64,000 nucleotides of DNA, taken from Cypionkella aquatica (lineage in GTDB: Bacteria > Pseudomonadota > Alphaproteobacteria > Rhodobacterales > Rhodobacteraceae). Positions 10,332-17,490 of the stretch are shown here, piece after piece. The stretch lies in contig NZ_BSPP01000011.1 of the NCBI RefSeq assembly GCF_030161095.1, forward strand, positions 1 through 64,000. The letters run 5' to 3'. The translations under genes and the position numbers were made by a program. Every line of letters begins with the position of its first letter. Position 1 is the stretch's first letter. The notes under the pieces are model-generated. The model worked only from the letters and a program-made list of their open reading frames with translations. It was not told the DNA's origin and ran no database searches.

Positions 10332-10379
10332 CGTTTTCTGAAGCCAGAAAACGTGCACGAATTCTGCTTTCAGAATTCG
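10332..10379. repeat. pair of adjacent perfect inverted repeats
   Basis: Two consecutive hairpins with 9-bp perfect stems and 4-nt loops: CGTTTTCTG/CAGAAAACG (10332-10353) and CGAATTCTG/CAGAATTCG (10358-10379). Both share the inner TTCTG/CAGAA and are separated by only 4 nt. They start 18 nt after the Lrp stop codon. There is no T-run after either, so they are not classic intrinsic terminators. Confidence 0.8.
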
Positions 10380-10384
10380 GCTTG

Positions 10385-10456
10385 GTGCCACGGCTCTGCA
10401 CAGTGCCACGGCTCTGCACAGTGCCACGGCTCTGCACAGTGCCACGGGTCTGCACA
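10385..10456. repeat. 18-bp tandem repeat, four copies
   Basis: The unit GTGCCACGGCTCTGCACA is repeated four times head-to-tail without gaps; the last copy has one substitution (C to G). Because 18 is a multiple of 3, open frames pass through on both strands, but none looks like a real gene. Each unit has GTGC/GCAC ends and could form small hairpins. Confidence 0.9.
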
Positions 10457-10464
10457 AATGTTTA

Positions 10465-10503
10465 GGCGGCCCCTTGATGGTGTCAGAGAACACCGGGGCC
10501 GCC
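10465..10503. terminator. long G/C hairpin, possible terminator or RNA element
   Basis: GGCGGCCCC (10465-10473) pairs perfectly with GGGGCCGCC (10495-10503); inside it GGTGT pairs with ACACC around a 6-nt loop. Only short A/T tracts flank it (TTTA before, TTAA after), so it is a weak intrinsic terminator candidate on either strand, or the end of a structured RNA. Confidence 0.45.
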
Positions 10504-10757
10504 TTAACTGAGCATCATCCTCAATCCGGCTGTGGCCGAACTGGTGCGCTGAGGGGGGAGCCTGCTTTTGCAAGAGGTCTTACCACGCCCGCCACCGCCT
10601 GTTTTCACAGAGGGACATCTGTGAAGCAAAGATGGCGGAAACGCGACTGCGTGTCAAAGTTTATTCTTAATTGGCGCGCAGTTGCGCGTCGATCTTCATG
10701 CTATTGCCGCTATTGTTGCGGGATGCGGTGAAATCTTGTGGTTGTATGTTGGAAAAT

Positions 10758-10788
10758 GAAAAAACGCCGGGGGTTGTTCCCTCGGCGT
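10758..10788 (-). terminator. intrinsic terminator of the 47-codon gene
   Basis: On the minus strand a stem ACGCCG/CGGCGT, extended by further G/C pairs with one mismatch, is followed by six or more T residues (the A-run at 10758-10764 on the plus strand). It lies about 60 nt past the stop codon of the small gene starting at 10992. Confidence 0.8.
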
Positions 10789-10848
10789 GTCTGCGAATCG
10801 GGCCTTTGTGGGCCAATGGTTTTGGGTCGATGTTCTTGGGTCGGTGTA

Positions 10849-10992
10849 TTAGCGGGCGGCGAGTGCGCGCGGTTTGACCTCTGCCTTCACCGCTTCGGGG
10901 CGGCGGCGTTGGCCGCGGGCCCAAGGCAGCGCCACTTGCGGCTCGGTGCTGGCGGCGATTGCGGATTTCATCCAGCGCGGTTGTTTTTTCAT
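10849..10992 (-). CDS. conserved-looking small basic protein, 47 residues
   Basis: A 47-codon frame starting MKKQPRWMKSAIAAS and continuing with a PWARGQRRR segment and a basic Ala-rich C-terminus ending ALAAR. An AAGGA ribosome-binding site lies 8 nt before the ATG, and a good intrinsic terminator follows the stop, so the unit has its own translation and termination signals. I recall small proteins with a similar 'QPRWMKS...PWARG' pattern in Rhodobacteraceae, but cannot verify this. No signal peptide or membrane segment; the composition suggests nucleic-acid or ribosome contact, which is inference. Confidence 0.7.
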   Translation of the reverse strand: MKKQPRWMKSAIAASTEPQVALPWARGQRRRPEAVKAEVKPRALAAR

Positions 10993-11132
10993 CAGAGGCA
11001 TCCTTTGCAGGTTTGTTCATGCGTTGGAGACAATCTGACCGGAATTTGCGGCAAGGATTGGACTGGAAGCAGGGGGGATTAAGGAAAGTTTGTGGTGAAT
11101 TGCGGCAACCAGTGGCTAGCTTTCGCAGAGGC

Positions 11133-11882
11133 TTACAGCCGGATCACCGACAGCAGACGACCATAGTCGGCCTCGCCTGCATGGGTGGTGCGGCGGTATG
11201 AAAAGAACCGCGACGCATCGGAAAACGTGCAATGCCGGGTCCATTCGGCATGGCCGACACCCGCGGCGCGCAACCGCCATAGCCCATAGCCGGGCAGGTC
11301 GAACAACATGCGGTCCGCTTTGCCTTGGGCGAAGAAGCGGCGCGTTTCGGGGGTATCGTCGGTAAAGCTTTCAAAAAACTCTGGTCCGACCTCGTAGGCG
11401 GATTGGCTGATGCAGGGGCCGATCACAGCAGCGATATTGGCGCGGGTGGCACCAAGGGCTTCCATCGCGTCAATGGTGGCTTCCAGCACGCCCTCTTTTG
11501 CGCCGCGCCACCCCGCATGCGCGGCCCCGATCACGCCTGCTTTGGCATCGGCGAACAGCACGGGTTGGCAATCGGCGGTCAGGATCGCAAGGCCAAGGCC
11601 GGGGGTGGCGGTGACCATCGCATCGGCTTGTGGCCGCAATTTCAGCGGCGCTGTCACGGCCAAGGCGTCTGGTGAATGGACCTGATGCACAGAGACCAGA
11701 TGATCGGGCGCCAAATCCAGCGCCTCGGCGACGCGGGTACGGTTGATCGCCACCGCTTCGGCCTGATCGGTCGATCCGGTGCCGCAGTTCAGCCCGGCAA
11801 AGATGCCAGAGGACGCACCGCCTTTGCGGGTGAAAAACCCGTGGCGGGGGCTCAGGGCGTCAGAGGTGATGATTTCGAGCAT
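11133..11882 (-). CDS. pgeF: peptidoglycan editing factor PgeF / YfiH-family polyphenol oxidase-like
   Basis: A 249-residue YfiH/DUF152 protein. Family motifs are visible: HGFFTRKGGAS near the start, VHQVHSPDAL, LTADCQPVLF with the zinc-binding Cys, and AHAGWRGAKEGVLEAT with the zinc His. Members have been assigned purine nucleoside phosphorylase/adenosine deaminase activity, and in E. coli a role in keeping wrong amino acids out of peptidoglycan. Its ATG overlaps the stop of the methyltransferase gene (ATGA), completing an lgt-methyltransferase-pgeF operon. Confidence 0.92.
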   Translation of the reverse strand: MLEIITSDALSPRHGFFTRKGGASSGIFAGLNCGTGSTDQAEAVAINRTRVAEALDLAPDHLVSVHQVHSPDALAVTAPLKLRPQADAMVTATPGLGLAILTADCQPVLFADAKAGVIGAAHAGWRGAKEGVLEATIDAMEALGATRANIAAVIGPCISQSAYEVGPEFFESFTDDTPETRRFFAQGKADRMLFDLPGYGLWRLRAAGVGHAEWTRHCTFSDASRFFSYRRTTHAGEADYGRLLSVIRL

Positions 11883-12931
11883 CAGGAAAATCCGGGGGGC
11901 TTGGCGGCATAGGATGGAAACAGCGCAAGGGCTTTGAACAGCTTTCCCATTTCCTCGGGCGCGGTCAAGCGGCGCGTGGCGGCATTATGCTGGGCAAGGG
12001 CCTCGCCCTGCAGCTTTGCGGCCAGTTGGGCGGCGCGGTGCTCGATGCCAAGTGCAGTGAGAAACTGCGCTTGGGTGGTGTAGGCGTAGGATTTGGCAGC
12101 GCTGGCAAGGGCCGCGAAATCGACATGGGCGGTCAGGTCTGCATTGCCGGGATCGGCGAGCGGATCGGTGAAGCGGTGAGCTTGCAGGGCCTGAAACGTA
12201 TCCCCGCGTGAGATCCAATCGCCATAGTCAAGGATCAACGCCGCGCCACCGTGGCTTTCGATCTGGGCGGCGATGGTTTGCGCGATGGCGGGGGCTGCGG
12301 GGCAGATCTCAATCACATCGCCGGGGGCGGTATCGGCAAGGCGATGATCCAGCAAGGCAATCGGCGCAGGCGCTGATTTGCCCATGCAGAGCTGGTGGTT
12401 CGCAAGGCCGATCAGGGTTTCCGACCAGCCTTCTGGCGTCCGGGTGAATTGGCGAATTGGCAGGGCGTCGAAGAATTCGTTCGCGATGAAGTAAAGCGGG
12501 GTGTCGCCCGAGGGCAACTGGTCGGTCCACCGCACCGGATGTTCGCCCAAAGTGCTGCGCTGGCGGGCGCGTAGGGTGGCCGAGGCCTCGACCAGCAGCA
12601 CTTCGGCTGCGGCATGAAAGCCGGGCACACGTTGGGTCGCGCGCAAAACGTCGGCCATCAGGGTGCCGCGACCGGGGCCAAGCTCGGCCAAAGTGAAGCG
12701 GGCGGGTGCGCCTTGGTCAAGCCAGCTTTGCGCAAGGCAAAGGCCCAACAACTCGCCAAACATTTGGCTGATCTCGGGCGCGGTGGTGAAATCACCCGAT
12801 GCGCCGAACGGATCGCGGGTGGCATAGTAGCCGTGCTGCGGGTGCAGCAGGCAGTCAGCCATATATTCGGCCAGCGTGATCGGGCCGCTGGCCCTTATGC
12901 GTTGGATCAGCAGGGCGGCGAGCGGGGTCAT
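11882..12931 (-). CDS. NDUFAF7/MidA-type SAM-dependent methyltransferase (DUF185)
   Basis: A 349-residue class I methyltransferase of the COG1565/DUF185 family. Motifs include [36 protein letters not shown], the SAM-binding [15 protein letters not shown] and [14 protein letters not shown]. The mitochondrial homologue NDUFAF7 dimethylates an arginine of complex I subunit NDUFS2; bacterial targets are not established. ATG 12931 overlaps the lgt stop codon by 4 bp. Upstream in-frame starts would lie within lgt and encode an Arg-rich unrelated peptide. Confidence 0.9.
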   Translation of the reverse strand: MTPLAALLIQRIRASGPITLAEYMADCLLHPQHGYYATRDPFGASGDFTTAPEISQMFGELLGLCLAQSWLDQGAPARFTLAELGPGRGTLMADVLRATQRVPGFHAAAEVLLVEASATLRARQRSTLGEHPVRWTDQLPSGDTPLYFIANEFFDALPIRQFTRTPEGWSETLIGLANHQLCMGKSAPAPIALLDHRLADTAPGDVIEICPAAPAIAQTIAAQIESHGGAALILDYGDWISRGDTFQALQAHRFTDPLADPGNADLTAHVDFAALASAAKSYAYTTQAQFLTALGIEHRAAQLAAKLQGEALAQHNAATRRLTAPEEMGKLFKALALFPSYAAKPPGFS

Positions 12932-13836
12932 GCGGCAGTGGTCGCCGGGGGCGGGAGGGCCACGGGTTTGGCGCGGGCGATGAACCAGATGCCTGCCGCG
13001 ATCATCGGCAGGGTCAGGATCTGGCCCATGGTCAGCCCGTAACCTGCAACGTGAAAGGCAAGGCCCAGCGGGTTGCCCTCCGAGACGAATTGCGCGTCGG
13101 GTTGGCGGACGAATTCGACCAAAAAGCGCGACACTCCATAGCCCGCGAAAAACAGACCCGCGATTTTCCCCGGGGTTTTCAGCCAATCATAGCGCCAGAC
13201 CAACAGGCTAAGGAGGATCAGCAGGATCAGACCTTCCAGCGCTGCTTCGTAAAGCTGGCTGGGATGACGGGCGCAGATCGTCAGCAGACCGGGGCAGGTT
13301 TGCGCGGCCTCGCCGGGAAAAGCCACGCCCCACGGCAGATCGGTGGGCCTGCCCCAGAGTTCAGCATTCACAAAATTGGCAAGGCGGCCCAGCAAAAGGC
13401 CAATCGGCACCACGGCAGCCATCAGATCGGCGGCGGGCAGCATCGGGATTTTCTCGCGCTTGCAAAACCAGATGCCCGCAACCATCACGCCAAGGAAGCC
13501 ACCGTGGAAGGACATGCCGCCTTCCCAGACCCGCAGGATTTCGCTGGGGTTTTGCAGAAAATGGCCGGGCTGGTAGAAGATCACATAGCCCAAGCGCCCG
13601 CCTGCGATGACGCCAAAGATCACCCATGTCAGCAGACGCTCGACCTGCTCGGCGGTCATCGGGGCCGGGCCGGACCACAGCCGCGGCGTGTTGATCATGT
13701 GAACGATCAGCTTCCAGCCCAGCAGCAGGCCCGCGATATAGGCCAAGGCATACCAGCGCAAAGTCAGGCTCATCGGCCCCAAGGGGATCGAGAAAATATC
13801 CGGCGAGAGCCATGACGGGAACGGAATATAGGACAT
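12928..13836 (-). CDS. lgt: prolipoprotein diacylglyceryl transferase
   Basis: A 302-residue inner-membrane enzyme with about seven transmembrane helices. It transfers diacylglycerol from phosphatidylglycerol to the Cys of lipoprotein precursors. Seen motifs: [21 protein letters not shown] containing the essential His, [16 protein letters not shown] with the Lgt signature Arg and Asn, and RHPSQLYEA. First gene of the lgt-methyltransferase-pgeF operon; divergent from ubiK with 146 bp between. Confidence 0.96.
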   Translation of the reverse strand: MSYIPFPSWLSPDIFSIPLGPMSLTLRWYALAYIAGLLLGWKLIVHMINTPRLWSGPAPMTAEQVERLLTWVIFGVIAGGRLGYVIFYQPGHFLQNPSEILRVWEGGMSFHGGFLGVMVAGIWFCKREKIPMLPAADLMAAVVPIGLLLGRLANFVNAELWGRPTDLPWGVAFPGEAAQTCPGLLTICARHPSQLYEAALEGLILLILLSLLVWRYDWLKTPGKIAGLFFAGYGVSRFLVEFVRQPDAQFVSEGNPLGLAFHVAGYGLTMGQILTLPMIAAGIWFIARAKPVALPPPATTAA

Positions 13837-13982
13837 GCGGTTTCCTGCAGTTGCTTGCGCGTTGTCGGCAAGCCGGGCGGCTATGTCAACGCGGCAATGC
13901 GTCAGATCGCCTTCTTGTGTGACGTGCCTTGTGCGTGGGGGCGGGGCGGCTCATATAGAAGGCTAGCGAAAGGAGGCCCCTG

Positions 13983-14225
13983 ATGACGGCCGGAAACAAA
14001 TTCTTCGACGATATGTCCAAGTTGATGACCAATGCGATGGGCGTGGCGCAGGGTGCCAAGTCTGAGGCGGAGACCGCGATGAAGGGCTTCGTTGATCGCT
14101 GGATGGCGGATCGTGATTTCGTAACCCGCGAGGAATTCGACGCGGTGCGGCTGATGGCGCAGAAGGCTCGCGAAGAGAATATGGCGCTTGCGGCGCGTTT
14201 GGCGGCGCTTGAGGCCAAGGGTTAA
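13983..14225 (+). CDS. ubiK: ubiquinone biosynthesis accessory factor UbiK (BMFP family)
   Basis: An 80-residue protein with an N-terminal amphipathic helix (NKFFDDMSKLMTNAMG), then the BMFP pattern FVTREEFDAVRLMAQKAREEN and a C-terminal coiled coil. UbiK family members are trimeric accessory factors for aerobic ubiquinone synthesis. An AAAGGAGG ribosome-binding site lies 6-7 nt before the ATG. Confidence 0.85.
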   Translation: MTAGNKFFDDMSKLMTNAMGVAQGAKSEAETAMKGFVDRWMADRDFVTREEFDAVRLMAQKAREENMALAARLAALEAKG

Positions 14226-14350
14226 GCGCGGGCCTGTCAGCCTGTTGTGGGCGGCTCTGGCGGGTGGCGGTGCTTGGGCGCGCCCGTCAGCCGCGCCTTC
14301 AGCATTGCTGCACCTTGCGGGCTGATCAACGCCCTGCACCTGCGGCGCGG

Positions 14351-14722
14351 TCAGGGTGTGTCTTCGCCCAAGGTTCTGCGGGCAATCTCTGGCAGTTCTG
14401 GCGCGTTTTCCTTGCGGTCGCGGTGGAGTGCGGCGCGGCCCAGCATCATCATGGTGACAGGCGTGGTGATCATCACGAACACCGCGATCACGGCCTCGTG
14501 CAGCGAGGGGCGACCTTCCAGCCACGAGAACAGCAAGATCGAGGCCAGCACGATTGCCGCCATGCCCCAGCCCGTGCCCAAGGTCGGCGCATGCAGGCGG
14601 TCGTAAAAGCTTTTAAGTTGCACAAGGCCGATGGTGCCGAGCAGGGTCAGCCCGCTGCCCAGAACCAACAGCAGCCCCACCGGGATCGCAAGCCAGAGCG
14701 GGACGGTTTCAAGATGGCTCAT
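14351..14722 (-). CDS. mnhG: Na+/H+ antiporter subunit G (MnhG/PhaG)
   Basis: A 123-residue membrane protein with three transmembrane helices. Family motifs: [24 protein letters not shown] followed by WGM, and a third helix [21 protein letters not shown]. Last gene of the Mrp antiporter operon; its ATG overlaps the mnhF stop by 4 bp. The charged C-terminal tail is cytoplasmic. Confidence 0.93.
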   Translation of the reverse strand: MSHLETVPLWLAIPVGLLLVLGSGLTLLGTIGLVQLKSFYDRLHAPTLGTGWGMAAIVLASILLFSWLEGRPSLHEAVIAVFVMITTPVTMMMLGRAALHRDRKENAPELPEIARRTLGEDTP

Positions 14723-15000
14723 TCGATCACCTCGCCACGCAGCAGGAATTTCGCCATAGCCACGGTCGCAACAAAGCCGAGCACGCCGATCACCATCGCG
14801 GCCTCGAAGAAAAAGCTGCTGTTGGTGCGCATGCCGGTGACAAGGAACAGCAGCATCGCCGTGACGTACAGCGTATCAACGCCAATCACCCGGTCTTGGG
14901 CGCGCGGGCCACGGATGATACGATAGCACGCGCAGCCCGCCGCCAGTGCGAGACTGATCTGCGCAAAGCTGAGGGCTGCGAACAAGATGGCGGCGCTCAT
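14719..15000 (-). CDS. mnhF: Na+/H+ antiporter subunit F (MnhF/PhaF)
   Basis: A 93-residue membrane protein with three helices; the core [20 protein letters not shown] is the MnhF signature. The in-frame start at 15054 would add 18 residues inside mnhE; ATG 15000 instead gives the usual ATGA overlap with mnhE and the usual length. Confidence 0.93.
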   Translation of the reverse strand: MSAAILFAALSFAQISLALAAGCACYRIIRGPRAQDRVIGVDTLYVTAMLLFLVTGMRTNSSFFFEAAMVIGVLGFVATVAMAKFLLRGEVIE

Positions 15001-15485
15001 CCGAAAATCTCCAGAAGGGGGGCTTCGTAGCGGTTGCGGATCAGTCCCGACCAATCATCGCCATCGCGCAGATCGAACACATGCAGCAGCAAAAGCCCGC
15101 TGTCCTGATCATGCTCTAGCCATGCGGTGCCGGGCGTGGCGGTCAGGATGATGGCAAGCAGCGCCAAGCCATTGATGCTGCGCAACTCCAGCGGGATGCA
15201 GACAAAACCAGAGCGGCGCTTGCCGCCACGGCCATTGGTCAGGATTGCCCAAGCGACAGTGGCGTTGGATTTCAATATGTCCCAAGTCACGATGCAAAGC
15301 AGTTTTGCCAGCAGATCCCAGCGCCGCAAGCGCACCCGTCGTGGATGCAACGCCCCCATGGCCCAGCCTGCGATCAGGGCAATGGCCGCACCAAGCAGCA
15401 GATTTCCCAGCGAAAACCGGGTCAGCAGCAGCCACATGGCGGTCAGTGCCAAGGACAAGAGCGGATGCGGGAAAAATCGGCTCAT
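14997..15485 (-). CDS. mnhE: Na+/H+ antiporter subunit E (MnhE/PhaE)
   Basis: A 162-residue protein with two to three N-terminal helices and a cytoplasmic domain. The family motifs are [27 protein letters not shown]-like (ATPGT core) and LLLHVFDL. Both ends overlap neighbours by ATGA. Part of the membrane-bound Mrp complex exchanging Na+ or K+ for H+. Confidence 0.92.
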   Translation of the reverse strand: MSRFFPHPLLSLALTAMWLLLTRFSLGNLLLGAAIALIAGWAMGALHPRRVRLRRWDLLAKLLCIVTWDILKSNATVAWAILTNGRGGKRRSGFVCIPLELRSINGLALLAIILTATPGTAWLEHDQDSGLLLLHVFDLRDGDDWSGLIRNRYEAPLLEIFG

Positions 15486-17149
15486 GGTGTGTCGTCTTTC
15501 GGCTGATCGACGACGCGGGGGGCGGACATCACGCCCTCGGTGTAGATCGCAGGGGTCAGCAGGGCGCGGGCGGTGTCCTCCATATAGCGGATCGAGTGCT
15601 GGGCTTTGATGGTCAGCAACAAAATCATGCCGATCAGCACAATCACCGGAGCAATCTCTAGCGCCAGAACCTTTGGCGCGGCACCATCAGTCACCCAGAA
15701 GGTGCGGATGCCAATGCGGATCATGCCGATCAGGGTGGCAAGGCCCGACAGCAACAACAACGCCATGAAGCCCCAGATCAGCGGGGCGGCCACGCTGGAT
15801 TGATCCAAGCCAGCGGAGAGCATGGCAAACTTGCCAAGAAAGCCGGAGAGAGGCGGCAGACCCGCCAGCACCAAAAGGCAGGCGCCAAAGCACAGGCCAA
15901 GAATGGTCAAAGTGCCGGGGATGGCAAAGCCGACCTCGGGTGCGCCGTCATCCTCGACATCATCCAGACCGTAAGCATCGGCGGTCAACGCCAGCATGGC
16001 GGCAATGCCGCCTTCTTCGCGGCTCATCGGTTCGATCAACAAAAATAACGCGCTGGTGGCAAGGGTAGAGCTGACCAGATAATAAAGCGCGCCTGCCAGC
16101 AGCGCGCTGCCAGCACCCATCAGGGCAAATCCGGTGACGGCCAAAGCGGTGCCAGAGGATATCAGCACCAGATGCGCTGCCATCCGACCCACGCCTTGCG
16201 AGGCCAGAACACCCAGAAAACCGAAGGTCACCGTGGCCATACCGCCTGCGATCAGCACCTCGGCACCGAAGCCCGCCGACGCTCCGGCCCCTGCGCCAAA
16301 CAACAGCAGGGAGAGCCGCATCACCACATAGACGCCCACTTTGGTCATGATGGCGAACATGGCGGCGACGGGGGCGGCACCCGCCATGTAGGCGGTGGAG
16401 AGCCAGAACGACAGCGGCCACATCCCGGATTTGATCAGAAAGGCAATGCCCATCAGGGCGGCTGCTGCGTGCAGCAGGGGGCGGTCTGCGGCGGGCAGGT
16501 TGGGGATCACCAAGGAAAGCTGCGCCATGTTCAGCGTGCCTGTGACGCCATAGATCAGGCTGACCCCCAGCAGAAACAGCAAAGATGCGGTCAGGTTCAC
16601 GGCGATGTAATGCAACCCGGCGCGCACCCGCAACTGGCCGCTGCCATGCAGCAACAGGCCATAAGACGCGGCCAGCAGCACTTCAAAGAACACGAAGAGA
16701 TTGAACAGATCGCCGGTCAAAAACGCGCCGTTCAACCCCATCAGCAGGAACTGGAACAGAGACTGAAAGTGCTGGCCCTGCTTGTGCCAGCCCGCCGCCG
16801 AATAGATCAGCGCAGGCACCGCCAGCAATGCCGTCAGCATCAGCATCATGGCCGACAGCCTGTCCAGCACCAGCACGATGCCGAACGGCACCGCCCAATC
16901 GCCCAGCAGATAAAAGCCGATGCCGGTATCGCCCGGCAGATGGCTGCCCTTGGCGCGGTTCAACAGCTCAATGGAAACCAGCAGCAGTGCGAGGGCCGAG
17001 CCGATGCTGATGCCCAGCTTGGCGCGGCGCTGGCGTTCATCGTAAAGCAGCATCAAGGCCCCGGCGATGAACGGGATCAGGATGGGCGCGATCATCAGAT
17101 GTTCGGGCGCGAAAAGATCGGGCGCAAAAAGATCGGAGGCGGGGTTCAT
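15482..17149 (-). CDS. mnhD: Na+/H+ antiporter subunit D (MnhD/PhaD)
   Basis: A 555-residue integral membrane protein with about 14 helices of the proton-translocating NADH-quinone oxidoreductase M family. Conserved features include GDLFNLFVFFEVLLAASYGLL with the functional Glu in TM5, and KSGMWPLSFWLSTAYMAGAAPV with the TM7 Lys. Somewhat longer than many MnhD proteins, the extra length being an acidic insertion (DDVEDDGAPE) near residue 396 and a C-terminal hydrophilic tail. ATGA overlap with mnhC. Confidence 0.95.
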   Translation of the reverse strand: MNPASDLFAPDLFAPEHLMIAPILIPFIAGALMLLYDERQRRAKLGISIGSALALLLVSIELLNRAKGSHLPGDTGIGFYLLGDWAVPFGIVLVLDRLSAMMLMLTALLAVPALIYSAAGWHKQGQHFQSLFQFLLMGLNGAFLTGDLFNLFVFFEVLLAASYGLLLHGSGQLRVRAGLHYIAVNLTASLLFLLGVSLIYGVTGTLNMAQLSLVIPNLPAADRPLLHAAAALMGIAFLIKSGMWPLSFWLSTAYMAGAAPVAAMFAIMTKVGVYVVMRLSLLLFGAGAGASAGFGAEVLIAGGMATVTFGFLGVLASQGVGRMAAHLVLISSGTALAVTGFALMGAGSALLAGALYYLVSSTLATSALFLLIEPMSREEGGIAAMLALTADAYGLDDVEDDGAPEVGFAIPGTLTILGLCFGACLLVLAGLPPLSGFLGKFAMLSAGLDQSSVAAPLIWGFMALLLLSGLATLIGMIRIGIRTFWVTDGAAPKVLALEIAPVIVLIGMILLLTIKAQHSIRYMEDTARALLTPAIYTEGVMSAPRVVDQPKDDTP

Positions 17150-17490
17150 TGCTCGCGCTCCTGCCCGTCAACGTGGTCGGTGCCGGTCATCCCGCGCGAG
17201 GCGATCATCACCACCAGAAACAGGGCTGTGGTGGCAAAGCTGATCACGATGGCGGTCAGCACCAAAGCCTGCGGCAAAGGATCGGCATAAGCGGTTGGAT
17301 TGACGAAACCGCCCTTCGCCATGATCGGCGGTGCGCCAACGGTCAGCCGCCCCATCGAGAAAATGAACAGATTGACAGCATAGGACAGCAGGCACAGCCC
17401 AACGATCACCTGAAATGTGCGCGGGCGCAGCAAAAGCCAGATGCCGGAGGCTGCAAGGATGCCGATGGCTGTGGACAAAACAATCTCCAT
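17146..17490 (-). CDS. mnhC: Na+/H+ antiporter subunit C (MnhC/PhaC)
   Basis: A 114-residue NuoK-like membrane protein with three helices. Seen: GLCLLSYAVNLFIFSMG and ADPLPQALVLTAIVISFA, both family signatures. ATG 17490 overlaps the mnhA stop by one base (TGATG). A longer frame upstream to 17712 reads Arg-rich out-of-frame mnhA sequence and is rejected. Confidence 0.94.
   Translation of the reverse strand: MEIVLSTAIGILAASGIWLLLRPRTFQVIVGLCLLSYAVNLFIFSMGRLTVGAPPIMAKGGFVNPTAYADPLPQALVLTAIVISFATTALFLVVMIASRGMTGTDHVDGQEREQ

Larger units (their letters stand above)
10315..10848. other. gene-free, hairpin-rich intergenic region
   Basis: About 530 bp without a supported gene, between the Lrp gene and the minus-strand small gene. 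It holds, in order, two adjacent 9-bp perfect hairpins (10332-10379), four 18-bp tandem repeats (10385-10456), a long G/C hairpin (10465-10503), an 8-bp perfect hairpin TTCACAGA/TCTGTGAA with a 6-nt loop (10604-10625), and the terminator of the small gene (10758-10788). The density of structure suggests a structured RNA or a transcription end zone; I do not recognise a known RNA family. Confidence 0.6.

Noticed and set aside
10385-10456. CRISPR-like repeat
   Set aside because: The copies are contiguous with no spacers and there are no cas genes.
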